Below are positions 33,044 to 44,931 of a DNA stretch of 64,000 nt, in pieces. The stretch is from contig OX442316.1 in assembly GCA_949358305.1 (NCBI GenBank), positions 1,302,001-1,366,000 of the forward strand, given 5' to 3'. Both the position numbers and the translations under genes were made by a program. The DNA is from Strigamia acuminata (Eukaryota; Arthropoda; Chilopoda; Geophilomorpha; Linotaeniidae). Under the pieces are notes generated by a model that saw only the letters and a program-made list of their open reading frames with translations, was not told where the DNA came from and ran no database searches. Position 1 is the stretch's first letter, and each line of letters begins with the position of its first letter.

Positions 33044-33334
33044 CAGGGGTTCCCAAACTTTTAAGCATCGCGCCCCACTTTTTAAGCAAGGCGATCTTCT
33101 GCGCCCCACTTCATCAACCAGTGCATTAAATTTTTAAAAAATATACTACTAAAAAGAAAAAAAGAAATTTTAATATAAATTTGCATAAAATTGTGTATAA
33201 TTTTTTATATAATTTTATATAATTTTGGTTAAAAATTTATAAAAGTTTGCAAACTAAGCTTGTTTTATTTAGGCATGTATGATGGGTGCGCCCCACCAAT
33301 AATCAGCTCGCGCCCCACCGTTTGGGAAACCCTG
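33044..33334. mobile_element. hAT-type MITE at the receptor stop codon, 291 bp
   Basis: Ends CAGGGGTTCCCAAACTTTT and GTTTGGGAAACCCTG, with a perfect 8-bp duplication ATGTAGAA at 33036-33043 and 33335-33342. The left duplication begins on the last base of the receptor's TAA stop. It is the same family as 11369-11776 (GCGCCCCA and CAGCTCGCGCCCCACC). Confidence 0.93.
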
Positions 33335-33342
33335 ATGTAGAA

Positions 33343-34879
33343 TAATGTAGACTGGATATTTTTTTTAATTTATTATTTTTCAATTTATTTTTTAATTTAT
33401 TTTTTAATGTATTATTTTTAAATGTATTATTTTTTAATTTATTTTTTAATTTATTATTTTCAAATTTATTATTTTTAAATTTATTATTTTTTAATGTTTT
33501 GTAACTAAAGGTAAAACTTTCTTGTAAAATTACAGAGTAATGGCTAAAATGCACTGTGTAAAGACTTATTGTCATCGATCAAGGTATTGGTTAATTTGTC
33601 TCAAATTTAGTTTTTGTTTGCTCTCAGCACGTCGTGGAACTCCAAAAGTCAATATTTTATCGGAAATTGTGTAATTTATGTGGGGCCTGTATGTTCGGAA
33701 CACGCTGAGTACACCATACGTATATTACTGTATTGTAATGATATTGATAACTAAACGTATTATAAAAATGTAGATGATTAAGTTATGTCAGTTCTTGCTT
33801 TAGCTCTTAGGTGTGGAAATTTCTTCAAGTTTTTTATCGGTTCTTAAATGACAAAGCCAGGTGGGTTTTGATAGATAATTCCCAAACCAAAGGTTTAGTT
33901 GATTACCTTGCTGCTTCTAATTAGAGTTTCTTTTTTGTATCTATAATACAAAATTTGAAAATTGAACGATCTTGAACACAAATGTTATTTTTTTTTTAAT
34001 TCCTTCATATACAATACAAAAAGTTTTAAAACATGGTTCATATTTGCATCTTCTAGTGCCCCTCGACCCCCTGAAAATCTTATCTTATCCGTTTTATTAC
34101 CCTAACTTATTAAGTTAAATTAAACATTCTGCATTTGTTGAGTGGTGGTATTATGTTATGAAATCTGCTTTCTGTGATGCATTATTTGGGCAGCCGTCAA
34201 CGTGATCTCAAAATCCGAAATGAACTATCAGCATATGATTCATTGTGAATTGAAGTGTGCGAGTTCAATGCGGATTCAAAATTTGGATTTGGATTTGGTT
34301 GAACTTGGTATTTGTTCAATAACACAGGATTCCACATATTTACTGTTTTTCAGATTTTAAAAAGCAGGAAAAAAACATCTTTGATAATGATCACATGCAT
34401 GCAATCGGGGTTACAATAGATTTCAAAATACGTTATGAAATTTATATAAATTGGAACAACACAACGTATTTTGAATGTAATTCAAAATGTACAGAGTATT
34501 TTGAAATGTAGATGTGATATGTAGATCCTGTATTATTGAACTGATACCAAGTTCAACCAAATGCAAAATCAAATTTTGAATCCCCATTAAACTCACACAG
34601 TTCAATTCATAATGAATCGCATGAACCGGTAGTTCATTTCTGATTTTGAGATCAAGTTGACGACTACCCAAATAATTCACCACATAAAGCAGAACAACAA
34701 TGAAAATATCAAGTGAAACAACAGGCATTGCACACGGAAGAAAAGCTAAGTGAAAATATTTGAAACCATTTAATAAGTCAATTGGATTTGACTAATTGTT
34801 TTGTTTTTGTTTTTGATTGCTTTAAATTGATTTTCGTTTACGTTCTTTTCACCTGAAACAGGAATTACATTTAGCTAAA
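33343..34879. other. Intergenic: receptor to P450
   Basis: It holds a low-complexity TTTAATTTATT tract (33360-33495) and a large palindrome (34165-34692). No coding exon is supported. The receptor and the P450 are transcribed towards each other, so both 3' UTRs end here. Confidence 0.6.
34165..34692. repeat. Large imperfect palindrome
   Basis: The left arm 34165-34341 and right arm 34500-34692 are reverse complements with scattered mismatches. Shared strings include TTATTTGGG, GATCTCAAAATC, GAAATGAACTA, GGATTCAAAATTTG and TGGTTGAACTTGGTAT. The spacer is about 158 bp. It has no obvious transposon-type ends or target duplication, so it could be an old foldback element or a local inverted duplication. 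Confidence 0.8.
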
Positions 34880-37521
34880 TTAGCGAAAAACAGCATTTAT
34901 TTTTTGATGTGGGGGTTGCAAGACAAGTGTATAAGGACAATCAAGTATCACATCATTATCCTTGCTAAATGTGAAGCGTTGCAAAAGAGATGTCAGAAAC
35001 AGAAATAATTGCATTCGAGCCAATGACTCGCCAGGGCATTGCCGTTTACCTAAAGATCAACACATTATGCTCAATTAAAACCAGCTAAATCATTTCGGCT
35101 TTGATAGTCATACCAATTGAAAAAGGAATCAATTCTTCAATACGCTTTATCTTATTGTCTTCTGTTAGAAATCGTTCGGGTTTAAAACATTCTGGGTTGG
35201 GAAATGTTTTTGGATTCTTATGTACAGCCCAGAGGTTGGACAAAACTGTCGTGTCTTTTGGAATGAAATAACCATCTAAAGTTGTATCTTCAGTTGCACT
35301 GAAAGAAAAAGTACAAAGCTACAGTATACTGTATATCTAATTCTAAATGGATTTAATTGAAAATGTTTTTTTTGTCATTAACTAACTAATGTGGAATTGC
35401 TAATGGTGAAATTGAAGAAATTCTGTTCATTTCCATTATGGTAGCTTCAGTGTAAGGCATAAGTTTTTGATCAGACATGGATGGAGTTCGCTCTTTTCCT
35501 ATTACATTGTCAATTTCTAGTTGCAATTTTCTTTGGACCTCTGGATATTTGATTAAATACAGAATTCCCCATCCTAATGTTGTGCTTGTTGTATCGATTC
35601 CACCAGTAAACAACTCAACCAGAACTTGTGATAATTTTTGTGCTGAAAAGTAAAAACAGTGGCTTGATAAATCACCATAAAGAAAAAAAAACTCACAAAT
35701 GAGCAAACATGAAAGGGCTCGTTCACACAAAAAAACTTAATTGCTGAACTATAAATGAGAATGCTTGATCAACATAAAGATGGTAAGAAGTCTCGCGTAC
35801 ATGCCACAAAGTTAGAATAATACAAAAACGTATTCTTCTCAATCAAATCACACAAAATAAACATACCGGTAGTTCTTCTGCGGCTCCATCAGTTTAGCAA
35901 CACTGGCAGTATGGTGGTTAGGTTAGGTCAGGTTAGGTCAGATCAGGTTACCCGGCCTCCCCGCCCCCCCCCCCCCCCCCCTAGCTACGACACTGACTGT
36001 AACTACCAGGAAACTTGCATTCAGATGAGGACTCGGATCGGATGGGCATATCCGTATGATAATTTGAAAATAAAAATGCTTACGACTGTAAGTTGAATTT
36101 GACTTTGAACCTTCAGTTCTCCAAGCGTTTATTAAACTTTCTATAGCACTTTGATCTTTCTGGATTTCATAATATTTAGTCACTTCATCCAAACATTGCT
36201 TGTAGAACTGGCTGTTTACTTCTCTGTTAGAAAAAAGTGGACTCGAATGTTATTACATAAAAAGAATTTACGGAAATAATGATAAAAGTTATTTTTATTG
36301 CTAACGAGTTTTGAATTACTTAGGCTGCCGAATTCCAAGCAATTTGATGAGAAATTGTGGCAGAAATCGAGCCCATTGGTTAACTCCTAGAGCCTGAATG
36401 AAGGAACCGGATAACTCTATCACACGCTGAAAAGTTTTTTCGCTGTATTCCATTCTTTTTCCTAACAAGACTACAAAAATTGTATTGGCCACACCATTCT
36501 GTATCAATTGGTGTAAGTCTGTTGGTTTTCCGTTCAATTTTTTTATTTCTTCAATTACACATTCGATTTCATCCTTCAGGTAAGTAAATACATTTTTAAT
36601 TCCACAATCTTAATTATGCAAAATTATTTACTACTAACCTGAATTTGAGGTTCTAGATTCGCTTTACCAATTCCAATGTTGCGGAGTGCATGTAAGATAA
36701 AACGGCGTAACTCTATACGCGGTGCACCCACAGCCGATAACAACCCTTTGGAAACAGTAATACCGATAGTAACATTGAATATAGATTTTGGACAGGCAAA
36801 CCACAATTTCCATGTTTGCTGGGCATGTTTTGACTTTTTGTCGCGGTATTATTATATGATTATTTAGTAATACTGTATTGCGCTAGAAAAATTTGGGAGA
36901 ATTTTTTGCTAGAGCGCTTTGGCCTAATCAGAACCCTCTTTCAACAGAACGAACTGCTTTTAGTTCATCTAAACTTTTTTCTGATATGTTATGCTACTTC
37001 TCATACCTGTTTGTGAGTCACAATGGAGTATCTCACGAAAACTTTCTGGTCTTTCTTCAAAAAAATTGCCCTGTTTAAGGAAAGCTTCTTTGATTAGCTT
37101 GAATGATGACAAAGCAACTACTCGTTCCGATCCAATGTGAAAACTAAAATACAATTATCGTTAAGTAATTCAATAAATGAATTAAGGAAAATGTGCTGAA
37201 ATGCTTTAAGTAGATTTTAACCTTTTCATTTAAGTGGATTCAATAATTGCATTGTACTAGGAATAAATTAATATGAAAATTGTATTCAACGCGAAATGGT
37301 TAAAAAATTGCTTACGTAAATATGTCTCCATATTTCTCCTTTAGTTTGGTGAGAGTGAGATGTGGTTTACTGCCTAAAAAGGGCAGATAGCCTAAAATTG
37401 GAACTCCTGTGAGTGCAGGTGGTAGATTTTTTGGACTCCTCAAGTAGACTGTAAAAATCCAGAAAACTACAGCTACCAATAATAGCCCAACAGTGTTGAC
37501 TAAAGCATCATTCCACAGCAT
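34880..37521 (-). CDS. Cytochrome P450, CYP2-clan type
   Basis: Eight exons: 37521-37316, 37143-37007, 36745-36639, 36573-36320, 36223-36084, 35642-35387, 35298-35114 and 35049-34880. All introns are GT-AG and the frame runs through 484 residues, a normal length. An N-terminal membrane anchor (about 9-27) and Pro-rich hinge ([14 protein letters not shown]) place it in the ER. Hallmarks: I-helix GGIDTT (295-300), K-helix ExxR (E352-R355), PERF (KPERF) and the heme-binding loop FSIGKRQCPG (426-435, C433 the heme ligand). It is a haem monooxygenase. The substrate is unknown, but CYP2-clan members in arthropods include steroid and xenobiotic enzymes. Odd: the C-helix Trp (WxxxR) is Arg ([11 protein letters not shown]124). 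Weak points are the AAAG acceptor of exon 3 and the TTA codon at the end of exon 6. It is head-to-head with the SMYD4-like gene. Confidence 0.93.
35960..35981 (+). repeat. Poly(C) run in a P450 intron
   Basis: About twenty C in a row after CCGCC, inside the intron between P450 exons 5 and 6. Its exact length is probably unreliable. Confidence 0.7.
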
Positions 37522-37875
37522 GGTGCCAGTCGTGAAACTCAAATTGAAAATGAGACGAGAAAGACTACAGCAGATTAAAGTTCAGCACAATGATTGAATG
37601 ATTGACATTATCAACAAAAAAATCAATAGATTATTTTATCAGCCGCATCAGCCCAAATTATTATTCAAAATGCATTAACTTATGAGCAGCAAGAACAAAA
37701 CAACTCGAAAAAAAATAACTCTATAACTTTGTAACAATCAGGAAATAGATATGTGTTTTATTTTAAGAACATTCTTTCTTTCTTTCTTTCTTCCCCTTGC
37801 AAATTTGGATCTGTCGAGACTGGTTTATTTTAATCTGCAAAACCCCACTGAGAGTTTGTGATAACATCAGTGGAG
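37522..37875. promoter_or_regulatory. Shared upstream region of the P450 and the SMYD4-like gene
   Basis: The two ATGs are 354 bases apart and point away from each other, so the promoters must lie here or overlap. It contains a CTTT simple repeat (37776-37791). No TATA box was assigned. Confidence 0.45.
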
Positions 37876-40800
37876 ATGGATGTAAGAAAAATGGATGTAG
37901 CCAGTGTGTTTAATTCGATAAAAAATCAAATAGATGCTGTAAAGGACGATTCAAATAGTTCGTTTATTGAGGAGAGTCTGGATTCTGAATGGTGCATGTT
38001 TGAAAAGTTCAGTGAGAGTTTATTTGAAACGGCATTCAGTGACAAAGGGGAACAACTGAGAGTTTTGTCAGGGATTGGCATGGCTAAAAACAACTCGGAG
38101 AGAGTTAAGTTGATTTTTCAAAATGAGTCGTTCGAGAAATTGGTGAATGTTTTTGTCAATGAGTTTTGTAGCGGCCAAAATGGAAAAAACAAAGAGAAAT
38201 CGATTGAATTGAGGAGTTTTGGAAACAAATGCTATTCGCAAGGGAAGTTTCAAGAGGCTTTAGATAAGTATAACCAAGTCAGTTGATTGTTTTAATATTT
38301 TCTAAAGTTCAATACTTCGGAATGCATTTGCTTTGAATTGGAATATCTTCGAAAAGGAACAAATTCAACATTAAAATAATCTCTCAAAATGTACACCCGT
38401 GGACAAAAAAAACTTCCCTTCAGTTTAGCTGTTTTAAGTTTATCTACCAGGCGGCAAAAATCGATTGAGATTCAATTATATCAATCTTGACCCCGTCTCT
38501 TGTCTTGCTCTAACAACAGTATTAAAATAAATTATGATATCATTAAATCTCATTGGGTTTTTGCCACCTGGTACTCGTAGATAAACTTAAAGCAGCTAAA
38601 CTGAAGGGAATTTTTTTTCTGGCCATAGGTGTATATAATCCAGCCATGTTTGAATTTACTGTAAAAGACTCTGCACAGCCCAACAGATATTTGCATATTA
38701 TAGCATAGACTATTGTATGCGTAACTTATTGTTACGTGTCTAAGCCGAACAGTAAACTGGCCAGCTTCGATGCGCCATTTTGTATTAAATTAATTCGAGT
38801 AATTGGTCACCAGCGTGCGCACAGAACAATGACACATGATACCTATTAATATTAAAATTAATAAACCCAATAATAAGAATGTTCTTGGGTTCTTGTGTTA
38901 TTCCAATTTGAGGTTTAAATTGTGATAGCTTGACACTTTGACAGTCTAGAGTTTAGAGTTTTAAGTTCATTTTCTTTCGCAGGCAATAGATCTGGCTCCA
39001 TACCCAAAAAATGAAGAAGAAAAAGAATTATCTTTGTGCTTTGCCAACCGGTCAGCTGTATTCATGCACTTCCACCAATACAGTGATGCATTTGAAGACA
39101 TAAAAGAAGCGGCTGTACTAAACTACCCAATTGATCGAACTCACGTTCTTGCGGAGAGACTATTACAATGTATGGACTTTATTCATGCATCCAAATCACT
39201 GGCAGAAGATCTCAGACACTCATTGCAAGCAGAAGACCCTGGGAACATCTTAAAGGAAAAAATCCTCAAGGTATCTATCAGCAACCAAAGCAAAAGTGTG
39301 AACACTACCAAAAGGACTTTAAACACCACTATTGCTGCACGCAACGAAATCATGCCTAATGCGAGCAGTTCAACCAGAATGAATTTTTCAGCTGACAAAG
39401 GGCGTTTCATAGAAGCAACCAAAGACATCCAACCATCTGAAGTTTTGTTTGCAGAGAAACCCTATGTTCAGTGGCTTAAACCATCTCACTACAAAATGTT
39501 TTGTGGCCATTGCCTCAAACATTTGGTTTACACTCGATTTGTTTCATGTAAAAATTGCTCAGAGATTCGATTTTGCTCAAATGAATGTTTGCAGACTGCA
39601 TGGGAACAGTACCACAGACATGAATGCAAGTTATTTCACATTTTGAAACATTTGTCATTGGGGGCATTGGCTTTGAAGGCGATTTTGACCGCCACTGTTG
39701 ATGTTGCTTTAGAACAGTTTAGCACAAACAAAGAGATTGCTTCAATTGAAAGCACAAGCAAGCAATATCGTGGAGGTTATGGATCAGTTTTATATCTCGT
39801 GGATCATGCTGACAAATGCCAACCAAATGTTGTTGCAGCTTTGACAACTGGCGCCGTTTTTCTTGCCTGTTTGGGAAGAGAAATGAAGATAATTGATGGG
39901 GATCAAATGCAGCAGTTTGCTGCTTTAATACTGCAACATGTTTTTCAGTTTAATTGCAACACTATTGCAGTTTTGTTTGATGAATGTGAAAGGGAAGTTG
40001 GTTATCAAACATTTAATGCCAATGTTAAACCAATAGCGATGGCTGTTTATCCCACTATTAGTCTGTTGAATCATTCATGTTACAACCAAGTTTATGTTTT
40101 ATTCAATGCTTCTCAAATGACACTGAAAGCTGTTGGGAATATCAAAAATGGAGAAGAGATTTCCTTCTGCTATGGTCCTCAGTTTCAGAAGATGACTTAC
40201 AAGGATAGACTCGAAGTATTGGACAAGTGTTTCTATTTTAAATGCGAGTGTAAAGCATGTGTCAACAAGTGGGAAAATTTAGGAAAAGCTTATTTGTGCA
40301 CAATTTGTAATCAGGGTGCTGTTATAGTTAATGACGACAAAAGCAATTATTGCTTGAGATGCAATGGGTCAAATGCAAATATTGAAATCCAATGTCAAAG
40401 TGTAGATCGGGTGAAAGGTCTTCTGACTGCTGGTTACGGTTTTTTGGATGAAAACAAAGTGAGTGAAGAGGCAGTTTTGAATGCTAAATGTAAATACACG
40501 GAAGCTTTAGCATTAGGTGAAAAGAATTTGTACAGAGCTAATGACTTAATGATTGAAATTAATGAGAAACTTGCTGATTGTCACTCACAAATTGCCAAGC
40601 ATAAAAAGGCAATGCTATTTTGGTTTAAGTGCTATGAACTTACAAAGGAGGTTGAGGGAGATGATTGTAACTATGATTGCATGTTTTATTTATTGAAAAT
40701 AACTGAGGCACTTATTGACGACACTTACAGCTTAACGGATGCAAAAGAGAAGCCTAGAATTGTGTCAAATGTAAAGAAGGCTAGCAGTTATTTTGCCAAA

Positions 40801-40944
40801 GCTGTGGAAGTGTCACAGAAATTAAGCGGCAAAGAATACAAATTGTTAATTGCTAGAAATGAGATTTTGCAGAACATGCCAGTGCTTCAAGAAATTGCTT
40901 CCAGGTTGCATCAGCTAAATGTTCTGTTTGACAAAAATATTTAG
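37876..40944 (+). CDS. SMYD4-like protein lysine methyltransferase (TPR, MYND, SET)
   Basis: Two exons, 37876-38277 and 38983-40944, give 787 residues, near the ~800 of SMYD4. The N-terminus has a TPR-like helix pair crossing the intron (RSFGNKCYSQGKFQEALDKY, then NRSAVFMHFHQYSDAFEDIK). The SET domain is split by the MYND zinc finger at about 308-349 (CGHC...CKNC...FCSNEC...H...C), as in all SMYDs. The core SET motifs are NHSC (497-500) and GEEISFCYG (about 525-533). A Cys cluster (FKCECKAC) follows, and then a helical C-terminal region. SMYD4 proteins are linked to histone methylation and heart or muscle development in animals. The target is not predictable here. The start is ATG 37876. A second ATG five codons later is possible. 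The intron holds a MITE. Confidence 0.93.
38392..38633. mobile_element. Tc1/mariner-like MITE in the SMYD4-like intron
   Basis: Inverted ends of about 60 bp start TACACC from both sides and share CTTCAGTTTAGCTG and TTTAAGTTTAT. The right end is followed by TA. No ORF. Confidence 0.75.
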
Positions 40945-41734
40945 TCCTTTGTGCTTTGTCTACAATATACAATATAGTATAAAATGTTGTATAAAAAGAA
41001 ATGATGAAGAGGATGAAGAGCGTGAAGAGTTTCTGAGCAAATTTGAAGAGTTTGAATTTGAACCAAGTGTTTTTTTTTTTGTTTTTTTTTTTTGGATTTA
41101 ATTAATGAAGAGGCAAAAGGTTTCTGGCAGGTGATTCTACCTGATAAAGTCAAGAGACTCTTGAATTGAGTCATATGGTCTACACGAGTTTGGTTTTGAG
41201 CACATTGTATTCTTTGTGGTTGGGCAAGTGAGCATATGTTTGAGCCTGGGTTTTGGCACGGGTGTTTCTTACTCGTGTAAAATGTTGTCAATATTTCAAC
41301 AACTTAATTAATAGGACCCTTAAAATGTTTTGACAAACATCTGTGGGGAATTGTGAAGAATTATTATAAATTGAATGTGTTTGAGTGAATGTAGTTGTGT
41401 TTTAAGTAGAAATGTTAGATGTAGAATTATTAAATGAATATTTTATATTTTATTAATTATGTTTTTTTGTTTGTTTGTTTTTTATTATAAAAATTAATTA
41501 AAAAATATTTTAATCCTTAAACTGAAATTTTGCTGTAAAATTCAAAGCAAAAAAGAGTTTTGCTGCTCCTTGGCTTTGCTGCATCACTTTGCTCAAATAA
41601 AACAAAACGTTTCTTTTGCAAAATAAATTTTTTTTAATATAAATTTAATAATACAGTACAATTATAAATCCAAATTTTTATAATTTTTATATAATTAAAT
41701 AAGGGTAAAAAAATTAATATAAAATTCTCATATT
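40945..41734. other. Intergenic: SMYD4-like 3' end to homeobox 3' end
   Basis: The two genes converge. The stretch is AT-rich with T and A runs. No other gene was seen. The ORFs at 40919-41291 are not supported. Confidence 0.6.
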
Positions 41735-42236
41735 TTATTTATTTTTCTTTGACTGGAGATTTTTATTTTCATTCTGATTTACCCTTTTCTTTTTAACTCT
41801 CCTGTTCTGAAACCAAACTTTAACTTGTTTTTCACTCAATTTGAGATGTTGGGCGATTTCCACACGACGCATTCTGGACAAGTACTCGTCAACCGCAAAT
41901 TCTCGCTCCAATTCCACCAACTGAAAACTGGTAAACACCGTCCTCCGACATCTGTATTGTCTAAAATTAGCCTCATCTATAAAAAATATACGTTATCACA
42001 ACATTAATTAATGTTTATTATAACCTCAATATATATTTACCACTCGCATAAAATTCACTCATCTGTGGATGTTGAATATTCATTGGATTTGATGTTGCAG
42101 GACGTGCAGCCAAACAAGAGCAGTTGCAGCAAATGGGACAATAAATCGTGGTTTCATCTTGTGGAGTGAAATAAGTGTGGATGCAACTTACATGACAACT
42201 TTGAGAGTTTAAAAACGCCTCTGAAAAAGTTGCCAT
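41735..42236 (-). CDS. Gsx/ind-like homeobox protein
   Basis: Two exons, 42236-42041 and 41976-41735, joined by a GT-AG intron of 64 bases, give only 145 residues. The homeodomain begins at about residue 74 with RRTVFTSFQ, then [41 protein letters not shown]50 and N51 are present. The segments [31 protein letters not shown] fit Gsx/intermediate neuroblasts defective better than Hox3/zen or other Antp-class families. Gsx proteins pattern the intermediate column of the ventral nervous system. Unusual are the short length and the Cys-rich N-terminus (residues 14-18 and a CPICCNCSC cluster around 33-41). The protein ends soon after the homeodomain in a Lys/Asn tail. The class assignment is by eye. 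Confidence 0.8.
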
Positions 42237-42681
42237 TGCACCGTGGTTTGTCAGTTTTCTTTCTAAAGACTAAAGGGCTCAGTATTAGTGTCATGTTTAT
42301 ATACTCGAAGATATCTCCACAATGTGTATTCACGGATAAGTTTTTTTTTTTTGTTTATTCGATCAGTCAAACATGATTTTTACAGTTTTATGACGAGGCA
42401 TTGAAAAATCTATTCGTTTCAAAATAGGTTTTTATTTTTATTGAATTATTGTTACCGTTCCAAGTGAAGTTTTTCAAACCTAAAATTAAAACAATACCAT
42501 TCTTGTTTTAGATCCTAAGTGCTGTTTTTAATTATGCTTGTCAAAACTCAGTGTCACAAACTTGGCATCTGTTCTTCCATTCTACTACCGCGATTCTGTT
42601 TTACTATTTTAAGGACGTGTATTCAATCATAGCTATAGTAAAATTAATTTTTCCTCACAAGCCCGGCTCGATTTGTCACCC
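42237..42681. other. Intergenic: homeobox start to troponin C 3' end
   Basis: About 440 bases hold the promoter of the homeobox gene and the 3' UTR of troponin C, both minus-strand. No further feature was recognised. Confidence 0.5.
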
Positions 42682-43403
42682 TTAGTCACCGGTCATCATC
42701 TCCATAAATTCTGACATAAAGAATTGTAACACTAAATATCATTTAAACACAAAAATAATGAATTTTTAGTTTTTACCATCAAAATCGACGGTGCCGCTTC
42801 CATCGGTATCAATTTCAGTAATCATTTCATCCAACTCGTCTTCGGTCAACTTATCATCCAAAGCACGAAGGATTTCCCGCAAATCCGATACGTTAATGTA
42901 ACCGTTTCCTTCCTTATCGTACAGCCGGAAAGCGCCTCGTAGTTCCTCTTGCATCGCCTCCGAATCCTCTTCAACGACAAATCTTGCAGCCAATTGCTGG
43001 AACTCTTCAAACTCCAATTCACCACTCCCTAACATTCTTATTTTAATTTAAAAAAAAAAATCAATTACCGGTAAATTATTTTACAACTCACCATCGGAAT
43101 CGATTTCCTCAATTAAGTCCATTAAGTCCCTATCTTCGAACGATTGACCCATCGAACGAAGGATAGTGGCAACCATACTTGTATGAATGTAACCCTTCTT
43201 CTCTTTGTCAAACATATCAAACGTTTTTTTCAGCACTGCAAATAGAAAGAAAAGAAACATTGCGCAAATATTGCAAAAGGAAGCTAAAAACAACTATTTG
43301 TTGTTTAGAAAACTTACTGGCCGATTGCTCTTTGGTCAGTTCTTCCACCTGCAATTGAAGGAAATAGAATGAACAATAAATGAACAATAAATCATCTCAC
43401 CAT
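42682..43403 (-). CDS. Troponin C
   Basis: Five exons: 43403-43401 (ATG only), 43348-43318, 43235-43092, 43028-42777 and 42710-42682, giving 152 residues. Four EF-hand regions are present. Site I ([12 protein letters not shown]) lacks the Glu and is degenerate, site II ([12 protein letters not shown]) is canonical, site III ([12 protein letters not shown]) has Asp at position 12, and site IV ([12 protein letters not shown]) is canonical. This pattern and the ELTKEQ start, VATILRSMG, and EFMEMM ending are typical of arthropod muscle troponin C. There it binds calcium and releases troponin I inhibition on the thin filament. The ATG-only first exon and the 144-nt and 29-nt exons recur in the calmodulin-like gene next door, which is transcribed away from it. 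Confidence 0.95.
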
Positions 43404-44931
43404 CTTGAATGAGGACTTGGCTCAGACGAATTGGCAAGCGAGTCAAGCAGCCTGGGTATACTCGAGACTATTTTCATTGTTGACACGTGATGAGCTGTAA
43501 TGCTGACATTCTCGGAACTCGGGTTGGAGCCGCTTGATGGTTTGGGAAACAAACTTATTAAGTTTGAGTTTCGCGCTTGACGATGGTGCAGAACGCTCTA
43601 GCTCTAGCGGTAATTATTCTAACTTTAACGGTTACCAAACCGTCACTATCTGCTTCAAAAATACCGATGTTATACCGAGCTGTAGCAAGGTGGGACAGCG
43701 TCGTAGTGAATTTGGGTTAAGGTATACGGAAAGTTGTGAGAGTGAAAAGTGAGTGTTGGACGCAAGACTCGTTGATAGAAAATGACACAGACACTGTTTA
43801 GGTTTTTGACCGCTCCTTGAGTTGTCTAGGGATCAGTGACTCAGTGTTCTCAAGCCTGGTGGTTAGAGTTAACTGGCGTGACCAGCATATTGGTTTGTAT
43901 TTGTTCTTGTCGAGTCTAACCTAGCCAAGTGTACTGGAAATGGTCCAACTATTCACGATTGCTTTAAGCCTCACCGTAGTGAACAAGAGTGGAGAGAAGA
44001 GAACCTAAGACACTTGTCTTGTGACCCAATTCAAACTGCAGGTCCAATAGATAGACACCATTCAGTTCAAGCAATGTTTGTTGCAACTGACACAACAGTG
44101 GCATAGATCTTGCACTCCTCACCAGAGTGTACACACAATATAACACCTATAGTATATTCTGTACACAAAATAAGCGTATCAGTCTGATGGTTTGAAAATA
44201 TTACCAATGGTATATTAGTAATAACACAAGTAAGTAAAATTTGTGTACATAACAAACATTTCAAATTTCTATTTCGAATGTAAGCTTACATCTAGAGTTG
44301 CACTGAATATTCGGTTTGTGTTCGGTCAATCGAACTATTAACTATCAACCTGATATATAAGATTAGTTACAGTACTGTGTTTTTTCTTCCATTTTTCCCT
44401 CCATTTTTAACCCAATATCCAGTTTGTCTCCATTTTTTGACCACATTAATATTTGTTATTACCAAAGTCCTTTCGTGTTGTATTCGTCACCCAAATAAAT
44501 GTTAAATAATATATAGAAGTAGAAATAAACAATAGGAAGCCAATAGAATTTTGTCTTACTTCGTCTTACTTCAAACTTTTCCAAGCAGTTGTTGACGCCT
44601 TAGCAAACAAGTGCGTGCAAGAAGCGCATCGGTGAGCGGCGTTGTACTGAGGTCTCGCCGTACGGTGCAAAAAAAAGTGCTTAAAGAACGGAAAAAGTTA
44701 AAGAGAGAGACAAGCAAACCCAAGCCATGTGATTTATTAATCAAATTCTTTTTTCGGCGCACAGCTGAGGAAGGTAATGCCAGGGCTGAGGTGTATTTTT
44801 GGTCGCCTGTTGCGCATTGCGGATGCAGTCGCTTCAATCAGAAGTCGAGGCGTTTGAGTTTGGAGTTTGTGGCGTGGGCGTTTCAACGCCAGCACTTGTT
44901 GAGTAGAGTAGCATCTGGTCTAACTGTGGTC
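43404..44931. promoter_or_regulatory. Region between divergent troponin C and calmodulin-like genes
   Basis: About 1.5 kb without a coding exon. Both first coding exons consist only of ATG, so 5' UTRs and promoters of both genes lie here. The part at 44590-44930 is GC-richer and probably the 5' UTR of the calmodulin-like gene. The ORFs 43534-43752 and 44611-44964 have no family resemblance. Confidence 0.4.

Noticed and set aside
36763-36767. Broken splice acceptor (CG) in P450 exon 3, hence a pseudogene
   Set aside because: Moving the acceptor 18 bases on to CCAAAG|GG keeps the frame and gives [16 protein letters not shown], the length the family expects. No lesion is needed.
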